Shown here: one piece after another, positions 45,090-53,577 of the stretch
Position numbering within the stretch: the first letter of the stretch is position 1
Layout of the letters: each line of letters starts with the position of its first letter
NCBI GenBank assembly: GCA_049999765.1
Contig: JBNGIQ010009448.1
Coordinates: 295,980 to 349,556, forward strand
DNA from: Phaeoceros laevis
Taxonomy: Eukaryota; Anthocerotophyta; Anthocerotopsida; Notothyladales
DNA: 53,577 nt
Direction: 5' to 3'
Notes under the pieces: model-generated
Told to the model about the DNA's origin: nothing
The model's input: the letters and a program-made list of their open reading frames with translations, nothing else
Database searches by the model: none
Position numbers and translations under genes: made by a program

Positions 45090-45521
45090 ACAATAAAATT
45101 TGTCGCTAACGGCATATCACTCATAGCCCTTAGAGAAGTAACGCACACCCAAGTCTGAACCCAATCAGACTCCCCTACGTGGTGTAGCAATTTGCCAGGA
45201 TCAAAGATCAACGCCAAGATTCTAATCAGTCAGCTAGAGCAACAACACAGCACTAGGCCTCCCAATGGCCCGCCTACTAGGTAGACTCGCAGACGCGTAC
45301 CCACGCGCTGCTCTTTATTGCACTGAGTAAGATACAAGCCTCACGCACATGAGCTATGGCTTCCGCGGCCAGCTCCTCGTGAGTACTGGAAGATCAGAAT
45401 GAGAGAGAGACTTATAATCTGACTGACTCACCGACTGTCTGTCCTCCTCTGAGACAGAGTCCTTTATATGCCTGGTCTAATCCTCTAGAAGGAATCTAGG
45501 AACTTAACTTAGCATCTAACA
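45090..45521 (-). mobile_element. putative LTR-like remnant
   Basis: Read on the minus strand from 45521, the sequence starts TGTTAG, has a TATA box (CATATAAAGG, 45461-45470) about 55 bases in, and a polyadenylation-like GCAATAAAGAG (AATAAA at 45314-45319) about 150 bases further. This is the order of an LTR (U3-R-U5). No second LTR, internal coding region or clear primer-binding site is visible, so it would be a solo or truncated LTR. Together with the adjacent 5S-like sequence it recalls Cassandra-type TRIM elements. Confidence 0.45.
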
Positions 45522-46126
45522 TGGGAGTTCCCTCAACCATGACAACTTCCAGTTCAAGTCCTAATTACCTTGTTACCCAAGTAACTTCTAGAATTTACAG
45601 TGCTTGTGACTTACGCCTTCACCATGAAAGAATCGCTGTCCTCAGCGATGTCCTTCGTAGCGAGAGATCACAATTAATGATCTCGATGAATATCAAAGTC
45701 CAAATTCCCTATATAAGGAACGCTTGGGCTTCCTCAAGTTACATGAGTTGACACCTTTGACACTTGCAAGGGGAACACCTCATAGATCTTTATGAGACCC
45801 GAGATGCTTGCATGACACACAGTAAGAGGGAGATAATGTTATTTCCTGCTTTGTTAGTGCTAGTTTGTGGTGAACCTTGCAATAACCATAGGGCTTCAAA
45901 ATGCGTAATAGAATCTTTGTGCCCTATGACCATGGGTACTTTGCATCTTTGTAGAGTATGGACTTGCATCATGAGTGAATGTGTACTTACCATGGAATCA
46001 TATCCAGGTTGAAAATCATCACAAGTGATCATGGAAAATCCAGACTTACAATATCTTGAAGCAAAATTAGGTTATAGATTCCGTAATACCACAATTATCA
46101 TATGTGCCCTCTATAGTGCATAATAT
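45522..46126. other. intergenic upstream of the RNase III-like gene
   Basis: AT-rich, no recognised exon. A longer N-terminal part of the RNase III protein could be sought here but none was found. Confidence 0.4.
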
Positions 46127-47067
46127 ATGGAGGAAACTCATATTGAGGTAAGTCAATGTTCTCTTTTCTAATTGTCCAAATTGAAAATTATTATATTTTA
46201 TTCATTCACCATGGGTAAGTTTAATATTGTTTACATCATGGGACATTGTTTTGAGTGTCTTTTTAACTCACTATGGTTTTTTCTTGATTTTGATTACATG
46301 CAGTTGCTGAAGAGGCTTGAGTATTTGGGTGATTCTGTTTTGCAAATACTAGCCTCCACTAGATTATATTGCAAGTTTGGCAATGCCGGATCAGGCATAT
46401 TAACAGATGCACGCTCAACTGCAGTGAAAAATAAGCGCCTTGCAGCCTATGTTGCAGAAAAGGGTATATCTCAATGTTTCAACCCTCGGATTAATGAATC
46501 CAAGTCCTATATTCGTAGGTTCCCAAAGAGAAAGAAGAAAAATCCATCAGGCAAAAACCGTTATGTACGATACTTCACAACCTTTAGAATACATAACTTG
46601 TAGGTTCTTTGTTTATAGAAGCACTTCTATACTAATCGTATTGTGATGTTTTTTAGCCACTGGCGGATTATTTTGAATGCGTCGTAGGGGCAATCTATGT
46701 CGACCTCGATTATGATTTGGCGGCAACTCATGAAGTTTTAGATCAACATATCTCTATATTAGTAGATGTTGATCTCGAGAATTTGGATATTAATGTTTTT
46801 CGTGGAGCTCAAGAAGCTTGGCAGAACATAGGTTTGGACGTGGTCATAGAGGTGGTGAATGATCAAACAAGCGACAAGAAATATGCACGTTGCATTGTTT
46901 ACTCTCCTTTGGAGAAAACATGTTCAAACGCCAAGGAGTCCAGAAGAGAGTGGTTTCGGCTAGGAGGGAGTCTCCAAAGTAGCATCAAAGCAGCAAATGA
47001 CGATCTGGCTGAAAGACTATTGCCCCTACTTGAGCCGCCAAAGGTGACTCCTTTTCCGCGCGCGTAG
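46127..47067 (+). CDS. small RNase III-like protein (single RNase III domain, degenerate dsRNA-binding end)
   Basis: Exons 46127-46147, 46304-46564, 46657-47067; 693 nt, 230 residues, phases agree. The start MEETHIE is followed across the splice by LLKRLEYLGDSVLQILAS, the RNase III signature with its catalytic Glu and Asp. Next come TDARSTAVKNKRLAAYVAEK and PLADYFECVVGAIYVDLDYD, which holds the second Asp/Glu pair. All four metal-binding acids thus seem present. The C-terminal 70 residues (KYARCIVYSPL to AANDDLAERLLPLL) look like a diverged dsRBD. It lacks the helicase and PAZ domains of Dicer and is shorter than Arabidopsis RTL1/RTL2. A role in cutting structured or double-stranded RNA is likely by family. 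A stop lies two codons before the ATG in the same frame. The N-terminal helices usual before the signature are missing, so an upstream exon or truncation is possible. Confidence 0.75.
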
Positions 47068-48430
47068 GGCTTAGCGTACGTAGGCTAGTAGTCTAGTAGC
47101 CCGACTAGGAGTGGGAGTGGGGTGGGGACTGGTTTGGTGGAGTGCAAGAGAACACAAAGATTTCCATCTCAGGCCGGTACAAATGCGCCCTAGGTGACCT
47201 TTCTGCTGCTATAACCTTTGCAGTGGTGGAGTCTTTATACGTGACAAATTTGGACAAAACTTGGCGGACCACCGCTGTGGCCCTTTTGAGGTTGCAGACT
47301 TCTATTTTAAGACGTCTCTCACATACATTTAGGACAATCACGTTTTCATTGCAGGCTGCAAAACAGTAAGTAGCTCCTTTGAGGGTATCCCATACCATCC
47401 CATATATCGTATACCCAGGGAACTTCCACACAAACACCCTTTACAAATGTTTTTCCCTCTATTGTCTATTGGACTCCATCCTTAGCAAAAGCACATTGTT
47501 GTCTTCCCCTTATTGCTATCCCTTATTGCTATCCCTTATTGCTATCCCTTATTGCTATCCCTTATTGCACCATTTATTGCTATCTTACAAGTAGTGGTTT
47601 CACTTTTGTTCCTCATATTGATCACCTAGGCCTACTTAAGAGTAGTATGAAGGATTTTGAATGGCCAGGATAATCTCTTCATTAACTAATATTTGGCTAT
47701 CCAATAGGAAGCCTTACGAGTCAAGAGCAAGTGCAGCATGTAGATGAGATTCTCTTCCAAGGTCAAGTGTTATACTAGCTATGATCGGACCTAAGCAGTA
47801 AAAATACATTGAACCTTTAGAACTAGTATGACAATATGTACACCCACCTCTAGCCGAGCTCAAGCGCTAGGATGGGACGCAAAGAGTAAAAATAAAGCTA
47901 GCTTTGGTCGGACATGAACAATAAAGTACATCTGACTTGTACGCATACTAGGGGCATCTCTCGCCGAGCTCAAGTGTCAGGAGTAAAGTGCACCTCTTGA
48001 ATATCAATAGGCATAACATGTGCGTTTACAACGGCTAGGAGAAGGTTCGCTTCAAGAAGTTTCGTGAATACATCCAACTCTTCCGACCCTATGTATTCTC
48101 CGGCAACATACAAGGCAACAAGGCAACGTACACAAATGTAGTCCACACAATGATGGTAAAAACTAGGGTTGGTCCGAACCTACCAGCTTTGCCTACCAAT
48201 AAATACACCTTTCTTCCCCATGATGTAGAGTTGTTTTGTCTTCCTGGTCTAGAGCCTTGCTTCTTCTTCAATTGCAGTTCTTCGAAACTCTCTCCAGCGC
48301 TACCTCAGCACTCTTCTTCTCCTTGCTTTTTTTGCTTCATCATTTGCTTTTGTGAGTCTAGAACGATGATGTTTAAGCGTTCGTTCGCTTGGTGGAACGT
48401 GTGCGGGTGTTTCGCTCCACCAGAGAACAT
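47068..48430. other. intergenic with a short tandem array
   Basis: The 13-bp array at 47507-47568 is listed. Around 47760-47990 two related blocks each contain GCCGAGCTCAAG. The stretch 48150-48430 is the likely leader of the F-box gene; an overlapping out-of-frame ATG at 48366 precedes its start and could act as an upstream ORF. Confidence 0.45.
47507..47568. repeat. 13-bp tandem array (CCCTTATTGCTAT), four units plus a partial fifth
   Basis: Perfect units at 47507, 47520, 47533 and 47546, followed by a partial unit that turns into CACC. Confidence 0.95.
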
Positions 48431-50383
48431 ATGGGGCTCGGCAACGCTAGCGCTACGACGGTGCCCTCCACCAGCGCTAGCACAGAAGCGGTGGAGCCCA
48501 ACTCCTTCGAGTGGAACTGGAACGACCTGCACCGCCAGCCGTGCATCCTCGACGTGTCGGAGGAGGCAGCCTTCAAGCCCTGCTTCGAAGCTGCCAGGTC
48601 GTCGAAACTGAAGAACGTCCAAGGGAGGAGGCCGCCCAAGAGGATCATCATGTCCGCCATCTGGGGCGACCTGCCCCGCCCGCTGGTGGACATGGTGGTG
48701 GCCAAACTACCCGGCAAGGAACTGGTCAAGTGCGCGGCTGTGGACAAGAGCTTCGCGGCCATGCTCTCCGGCGCCACTCCCACGCTCCGCCGGCTGCTCC
48801 CGTCCTTCACTCCACAGACCGCCACCGCCACCGGGCTGCCGCTGCTGGTCGCGGCGGGGATGCCCTCCTGGTTCGACCTGGGCCACGTCAGCGCTAGCAG
48901 CAGCAGCAGCACAGGGTGGAAGAAGCTCTCCTCCACGCATGCTGCTAGATCATCCACGCCTCGTACGGCCATGTCCATCTGGGATTGCAGCTACGGCCTG
49001 CTCCTGTTGGCCTGTAAGCACGCCAGTGCCAGCTGGAACAGGCGGGATTTCTTCCTCGTCAACCCGGTGATCAAGGAGAAGGTGCGGGTGGACGTCATGG
49101 GAGCGGTGGCGACCGAGATGGCTGGGAAGTACAAGACAGGCGCCATGGACGTCATCGACGCCAAGATGCACGTGACCCTGGTCGTGGAAGAAGGGGAGGA
49201 GGAGGGGGCCCGTACGACGGTGGTGGCGGACTTGTTTGTGAAGCTCAGGGTCTACTACATTCGGCAGCCTCGTACGGCTTGGGAGAGCCAGGTGCTAGGA
49301 TGCTTCGACCTGTACCTTCATCTGGTGTACGGCGAGAGCTTGGGCGGGGCGGTGGTGCGGTCGGCCAGCGCGGGCCCTGGGCGAGGGGACCCCGACGAGG
49401 TGCAGGAGTGTGGGGGTACGGGCGAGCCGCGCCGGCCGTTGCACGTGCTCCTGCGGATGCTGTTGCCGGCTGATGCTGCTGCGTTGTCGGAGTCGGTGGT
49501 GGAGAAGGAAGTGAGCAGCGTGGTGGTGGGTGGTCGGTTCTACAGCCTGCACTTGTGCTGCCCTCCCACGCGTACGGCCGGGGGGAACGGCAATGGTCAT
49601 CGGCGGGAAGAAGACTACTACTTGGCACTGCTGGAGTGCGATTTCCGACACGGAGGGTCGGCATGGCACGTGACCAAGGTGGTGAAGAAGAGTGTGGAGG
49701 AGCGGGAGGTCACGTGCTCGGTGGGGAAGTACCGCCGGCTGCACCTGGTGGCTTGGCGCGGGAGAATGGCTGTGGTGGACATCGTTTTGGGCACGCTTCA
49801 TGAGGAAAGAAGTCACGTGAGCCCGTACGGCGGGAGAGGGGGGAGAGGCGGGATTGTGCGGATCTCGTTGAAGCAGCTGCAACGGGTGGAGGAGGAGGAG
49901 GACGTGATGTACCGGTTGGTGCCGGCGCCCGGGTTCGTGGAGTACCACGGTAGCCCCAGGGACGTGAGCGGGAAGCTGGCGCGGGCGCTGGACCGGTACG
50001 TCCGAGGGAATCCGACGGAGGAGGAGGACTTGCTGGTGGTGTCGGTGGTGAGCTGTGGGGTGGACGGTGGAGATCTTTTCTGTTCCTGGGCTTTCCTGAA
50101 GGTTCGGGAGCCCCTTCAAAAGGGGATGACTCCGCCAGAAACAATGTATTACAAGGGTGCGGAGAGGGTGTGGATAGTGGCGCCTCCCAGAGCTGTTCTG
50201 GGGGATGTCACTAATGGTCAGGCATCGGCGTCTTCTTGGAATGCGTCGTGTCATGGTGCTGCGCATGCATATGCTGCTCAAGGGTTGGGGCCCTTTCACG
50301 CCAGAGATATGCTGAACGCCCATTCGGTGTTCAAGTTTGAGCCGACGTTCATTGGCTTGACTTCGAGGACGCCTGCCCATTAG
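48431..50383 (+). CDS. F-box-like protein, intronless and GC-rich
   Basis: 650 residues from the first ATG of the frame (48431). The frame stays open back to 48389 but without ATG. After a linker, residues 76-112 read IWGDLPRPLVDMVVAKLPGK and ELVKCAAVDKSFAAML, matching the F-box pattern (LP-x-LV-x-x-VVAKLP-x-x-x-L-x-x-C-x-x-V-x-K-x-F). Plant F-box proteins of this layout join SCF ubiquitin ligases through SKP1. The rest (SIWDCSYGLLLLACKHASAS, FFLVNPVIKEKVRVDV, YYLALLECDFR) resembles the beta-rich C-terminus of plant F-box/kelch-type proteins without clear kelch repeats. GC content is far above the flanks and long antisense ORFs appear as a result. The coding 3' end (about 50070-50230) is duplicated, in part inverted, 700-800 bases downstream. 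Confidence 0.75.
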   Translation: MGLGNASATTVPSTSASTEAVEPNSFEWNWNDLHRQPCILDVSEEAAFKPCFEAARSSKLKNVQGRRPPKRIIMSAIWGDLPRPLVDMVVAKLPGKELVKCAAVDKSFAAMLSGATPTLRRLLPSFTPQTATATGLPLLVAAGMPSWFDLGHVSASSSSSTGWKKLSSTHAARSSTPRTAMSIWDCSYGLLLLACKHASASWNRRDFFLVNPVIKEKVRVDVMGAVATEMAGKYKTGAMDVIDAKMHVTLVVEEGEEEGARTTVVADLFVKLRVYYIRQPRTAWESQVLGCFDLYLHLVYGESLGGAVVRSASAGPGRGDPDEVQECGGTGEPRRPLHVLLRMLLPADAAALSESVVEKEVSSVVVGGRFYSLHLCCPPTRTAGGNGNGHRREEDYYLALLECDFRHGGSAWHVTKVVKKSVEEREVTCSVGKYRRLHLVAWRGRMAVVDIVLGTLHEERSHVSPYGGRGGRGGIVRISLKQLQRVEEEEDVMYRLVPAPGFVEYHGSPRDVSGKLARALDRYVRGNPTEEEDLLVVSVVSCGVDGGDLFCSWAFLKVREPLQKGMTPPETMYYKGAERVWIVAPPRAVLGDVTNGQASASSWNASCHGAAHAYAAQGLGPFHARDMLNAHSVFKFEPTFIGLTSRTPAH

Positions 50384-50784
50384 TGACACCCTCCACACAG
50401 CATCTATGCGAATCCATAGGAAGCTGATGTCCAAGTTCCGGATTCATGATGAACTACTCTGGATTTTGCTGTAGAAGAGTGTAACTTAAGATTGAGGACA
50501 ACTTTACAGGTAGCTTACAATTTATGTCCACCTCTATAGATCTTAAGCTTGTTTCAATTTTGGATTAGCTTTATGTTTTCCTCATTCATGAGCAGATTGT
50601 TCAGGAACTTGTAAGCGTTGGTTGCTCATCAAGAACATGTTTTTTGGATAAATTTACTTGGCAATGCAAGTGTAGGTAGCTACAGATGTTCTCCCAGCAG
50701 ATTGTTTGAAACAACCCGTGGACGGGTTGTTGCTCATGAAGTAGACATGTGTATGCTTTGAAATTTGTGTGTGGAAGCTGCCTC
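50384..50784. other. F-box gene 3' flank (source of a downstream duplicate)
   Basis: Probable 3' UTR. Blocks here, such as ATAGGAAGCTGAT near 50416, TTCATGATGAACTACTCT near 50442 and GTAGCTTACAA near 50510, recur in the same order near 51246, 51271 and 51330. Confidence 0.6.
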
Positions 50785-50873
50785 ATCCTGAAGCTTCTGG
50801 AACGTCAAGAAACAGAGAATATGTGCGCGTGCACATGTTTTCTGTTCCTTGGCGTTCCAGAAGCATCAGGATT
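50785..50873. repeat. inverted repeat (hairpin 1): antisense and sense copies of F-box coding sequence
   Basis: Arms 50785-50828 and 50829-50873 pair at about 38 of 44 positions with almost no loop. The right arm (TTTTCTGTTCCTTGGCGTTC) resembles F-box coding sequence at about 50077-50097 (TTTTCTGTTCCTGGGCTTTC) in sense orientation; the left arm is its inverted copy. Most differences between arms are transitions. Confidence 0.88.
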
Positions 50874-51640
50874 CCGTGCGGAAGGGATGACTCCGCCCGA
50901 GACAATGTACTACAGGGGCACTGTGAGAGGGTGCACCGGTACCCTCTCACAGCGCTACTGTAATACATTGTCGGGGGCGGACGTACGTGTGGACGGTGGC
51001 GCCTCCCAGAGCTGCTCTGGAGGATGTCACTATGGGCAGGCGTCCTCTTCGTGTTATGGTGAGCACTGCTATATATGCTAGCGCTGGTGAGGTGTCGGGG
51101 TGCTCTGACGATCGCGAGAGTAATCTGCTCAACTCACATGCCGTACGTCTTTCAGAATTTTCGAGCCCACTTTTGTTGTCTGAGAGCTCTCGAGAACTCT
51201 ATAGCTTGCTGTGAATTCCGCTCTTTTTGTTAGGCTAAGCTATCTATAGGAAGCTGACAGATTCCACATTCATGATGAACTACTCTTTAGGAGCTGTAGA
51301 ATCTTGAGTGTCAATTTTTGAGGAGTTACGAGTAGCTTACAAATGTTCACCTCTATCCAGATCTTGGTTTTTTGGATTTGCGTGCGTGCACACGTGGATG
51401 TCTTCCTGTTTTCCTCAAATGTTTATGAGCAGATATTGATCAATCGGTTGTTGCTCATCCAGAACATGTTTTTTGGATTTGTGTGCACGCGTAGATGTTT
51501 TCCCCATTCATCCATGGTCCGCATATCAATTGTTTGAAACAATCCGTTGTTGCTCATGAAGCAGACATACGCATGCATGTGTGTGCTTTGAAATTAATCT
51601 GTGTTTGGAAGGTGGTTGCTCCATATGTCGTGAAGAGCAT
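50870..51640. repeat. rearranged direct copy of the F-box 3' end and flank
   Basis: GGGATGACTCCGCC and ACAATGTA-TACA match 50124-50152, and GTGGCGCCTCCCAGAGCTG matches 50178-50196 exactly. The flank then continues collinearly with 50400-50790 (to GTGTGCTTTGAAATT near 51580). An inverted block is inserted in the middle (see hairpin 2). No open frame equal to the F-box end is kept, so this copy is non-coding. Confidence 0.85.
50891..50982. repeat. inverted repeat (hairpin 2): sense and antisense copies of F-box coding sequence
   Basis: Arms 50891-50934 and 50939-50982 with a 4-base loop pair at about 36 of 44 positions, including a run of 13 (GCTGTGAGAGGGT side). The left arm is a sense copy of F-box coding sequence at about 50130-50170; the right arm is an inverted copy. 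Confidence 0.88.
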
Positions 51641-52594
51641 GCAGATTGTTAATCTTGATCAAAACAGCTGTGGTTCCAATGGTTGCTCTCAAAACAGTTG
51701 GCCCTGAGCTGCTTGCATTTTGGTTCAAATGCAGATATTATTCTCGTCCTGAAGAGTACCCCGATCCCTCACATGTGGCACTCAGCACTCTACCTCTCCC
51801 CTACCACCCACTACCGACAAAACAGATATCAAACTGCAGGCGCGGATGCTGAAAATCAGTTGGCCTGCAGTTGGCTGCTTGCTTTCAAGATTGCATCGGC
51901 AAGTAGCTTCTAAAGCTTGGAAACTTGTTTATTCAGAAATCTTGACTGCCCAGTAGCTGTGGGTAGGGTGTTTACAAGCTCAAAGTCGCTTTTGTATGTG
52001 AGATTCTGCATCTCAGCAGTGTTCAAATTATATATAAGCTTGCCGGTCTTCGAAGATCTAGATATATAAATTCATGTTGTGCACGCGCGTACAATCGAAA
52101 GCGCCAGAGCTCTCTTCCATCGGTCACAAAATGTTGTGAAGCATGCAGTACTCCTAGAACTGGTCAGCTTCTAGAAGGTTCTTCTTCGATTCCTTCTAGG
52201 CTTGGAAGCGCTGCCAGCCACTGCATTGTGTATTGTGGTGGTGGATGTCGTCAGTGCTGACTACGTACGCTACCTCCGTTTTCACAACGCCACACATGAC
52301 TTGTGGAGTACTGATCAATGAGTGCACGTTTGACGCTGGCCGGGAAACCTTTAGAAGTGTTAGTATTGTTCAGTTGCCTGACTGAGCAGTAGATGCAAGT
52401 TTTGCACACAACACTACAAAGTAACAACCATTTTCAATTACCGAATTAAAGTCAAGATTGCGTCTCCTCCTTGGCTTCCTGCATTGCAATTGGGAACAGC
52501 AGCCTTTCAGCATACACCGTTCCAACATGTATCTCCTTGGCACTCAGCCCACATCCGCTCTTTGCACTACTTGACACAAATTCTCTCCTTGGCA
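51641..52594. other. intergenic, nothing recognised
   Basis: No coding sequence seen. The motif CTCCTTGGCACTCAG at 52532-52546 is a first copy of a motif that recurs inside the palindrome downstream. Confidence 0.45.
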
Positions 52595-52678
52595 CTCAGT
52601 GCTCGCTCCTTGGCACTCGGTACTTTGGCAAGTCCCGGGACTTGCCAAAGTACCGAGTGCCAAGGAGCGAGCACTGAG
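52595..52678. repeat. perfect 84-bp palindrome without a loop
   Basis: The 42 bases 52595-52636 (CTCAGTGCTCGCTCCTTGGC...) are the exact reverse complement of 52637-52678, with centre CCC|GGG and no spacer. The left arm contains the motif CTCCTTGGCACTC at 52606, which also occurs at 52532 and 52585. It ends seven bases before a TATA-like sequence. Such a perfect inverted repeat is either very recent, maintained, or an assembly/fold-back artefact. Confidence 0.97.
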
Positions 52679-52684
52679 CATTGT

Positions 52685-52692
52685 CTATATAT
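52685..52692 (+). promoter_or_regulatory. TATA-like box upstream of uS3
   Basis: CTATATAT lies about 140 bases before the uS3 start codon, seven bases after the palindrome. Spacing would put the transcription start near 52715-52725 and leave a leader of about 110 bases. Confidence 0.45.
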
Positions 52693-52828
52693 GTTTGAGC
52701 CATCAACCTAGTTTTCCTTATCTATCACGAGTGTCCAGATCTCTGCAGTCGGCTACGTCCCGGTGCCTCTTCGGCCTTACAAGTTCAAGTTGCAGAGAGG
52801 AGTCGAGTCATTCCAAGGAGCGCCCATC

Positions 52829-53577
52829 ATGGCAAAACATGTGCAAATGAGCAAGAAACGCAAGGTTTGTGAATTGTTACTAGTGCCATAATTTCAAGCT
52901 GATCGGCTGCAGGCCTGACTGGCTCCAGAGGACCTCTGTTCCAGTTCTAAGGCCTTGAGATTCATGAGGAAGAGTTGGCACGTGAGCACTTGGCTGCAGG
53001 CTACTCAAGCATGAGCTGATCGACCTAGCTTAATTGAGAATTCTTGTCTTGCTGTGCCTGCAGTCATTAGCTTGAAATCATTCGGGACCATACATGTGTT
53101 GAGCATAGATCTGACAGTGTTGTTGGCGTTCTTTGACTGTCCACAGTTTGTTGCGGATGGAGTTTTTTTTGCGGAACTCAATGCGATGTTGACAAAGGAG
53201 CTGGGCGAGGAGGGGTATTGTGGTGTGGAGGTCCGCGTCACGCCCACAATGAACCAGATTGTAATTCGTGCTACCCGCACTCAGAGTGTTGTCGGGGAGA
53301 AGGGGAGACGTATCAGGGAGTTAACCTCAGCTGTGCAGCAAAGATTCGGGTTTCTGAAAAACACAGTGGAGCTGTACGCAGAGAAGGTCGACAATCGTGG
53401 TCTGAGCGCCATTGCCATGGCCGAGTCCCTTCGGTGCAAGCTGCTGGGTAGGCTGGCTGTCCGCAGGGCCTGCTATGGTGCGCTTAGGTTGATCATGGAG
53501 AGAGGAGCTAAGGGTTGCGAGGTTACCGTCAGTGGAAAACTGCGAGCCCAACGAGCAAAGTCGATGAAGTTTAAGGA
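52829..53577 (+). CDS. RPS3: 40S ribosomal protein uS3 (RPS3), 5' part, cut by the window end
   Basis: Exon 1 is 52829-52864 ([12 protein letters not shown]), intron 52865-53146, exon 2 from 53147 runs off the window in frame. The 155 visible residues cover the N-terminal region [20 protein letters not shown] and the KH type-2 domain with [20 protein letters not shown], and the C-terminal part [20 protein letters not shown] up to KSMKFK. uS3 forms the mRNA entry site of the 40S subunit. Several substitutions fall at positions I remember as nearly invariant in plants, e.g. [20 protein letters not shown] where most have [20 protein letters not shown]. It may therefore be a diverged paralogue. 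The missing C-terminus (about 70-80 residues) lies outside. Confidence 0.93.

Noticed and set aside
49295-50434. 379-residue minus-strand ORF opposite the F-box gene
   Set aside because: High GC content of the F-box coding sequence makes antisense frames open; the His/Pro/Arg-rich composition is typical of such shadows.
1-53577. tRNA genes, CRISPR arrays, bacterial operons, rRNA operon
   Set aside because: None seen; the only rRNA-like signal is the diverged 5S-like copy, and the window is eukaryotic nuclear DNA.

Overview
The window is nuclear DNA of a green plant. Genes are split by short GT-AG introns, several proteins carry apparent organelle transit peptides, and the gene set is plant-like: LEC14B-type WD40 protein, plastid beta-amylase, DUF26/Gnk2-like secreted protein, CB5LP-type cytochrome b5, plant-type EMC3 and U1-70K. 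The compact gene models and a DUF26 domain fit an early-diverging land plant (bryophyte, lycophyte or fern grade). I cannot name a species. Three runs of N (3530-3629, 6793-6892, 17380-17389) show a draft assembly. Exon models were built by hand from reading frame, splice sites and family resemblance. In every multi-exon model that is complete within the window, the coding length is divisible by three.

Layout. 0-9 kb: a six-exon mitotic-type cyclin (+), then a diverged direct duplication of about 2 kb that copies the cyclin 3' end and the leader of the next gene, then an intronless LEC14B/DCAF11-like WD40 gene (+). 10-13 kb: a TSPO gene (+), then AT-rich DNA holding a lone DUF26-like ORF (-). 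13-16 kb: a beta-amylase (+) with both catalytic glutamates, converging on a five-exon VOC/glyoxalase-like gene (-). 18-27 kb: one gene (-) of 11 exons encoding about 2,486 residues, a Gln-rich protein of the plant 'dentin sialophosphoprotein-like' family with a Gln-Ala tract of about 255 residues. 29-34 kb: a C2-domain protein (-) in AT-rich DNA. 34-43 kb: a gene-dense block with a cytochrome b5-like gene lacking its first exon (-), EMC3 (-), U1-70K (+, divergent from EMC3), the complex I subunit NDUFS6 (+) and MutY/MUTYH (+). 44-47 kb: a small frame-broken charged ORF, an LTR-like remnant next to a 5S-rRNA-like sequence, and a minimal RNase III gene. 48-53.6 kb: an intronless GC-rich F-box-like gene, a rearranged copy of its 3' end with two hairpins, a perfect 84-bp palindrome, and the 5' part of ribosomal protein uS3, cut by the window end.

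Most genes are unrelated housekeeping genes and form no pathway cluster. The main non-canonical signals are the foldback made of sense and antisense copies of F-box coding sequence (50785-50982), the 84-bp perfect palindrome beside a TATA box (52595-52678), and a 32-bp perfect palindrome beside the beta-amylase TATA box (13210-13241).
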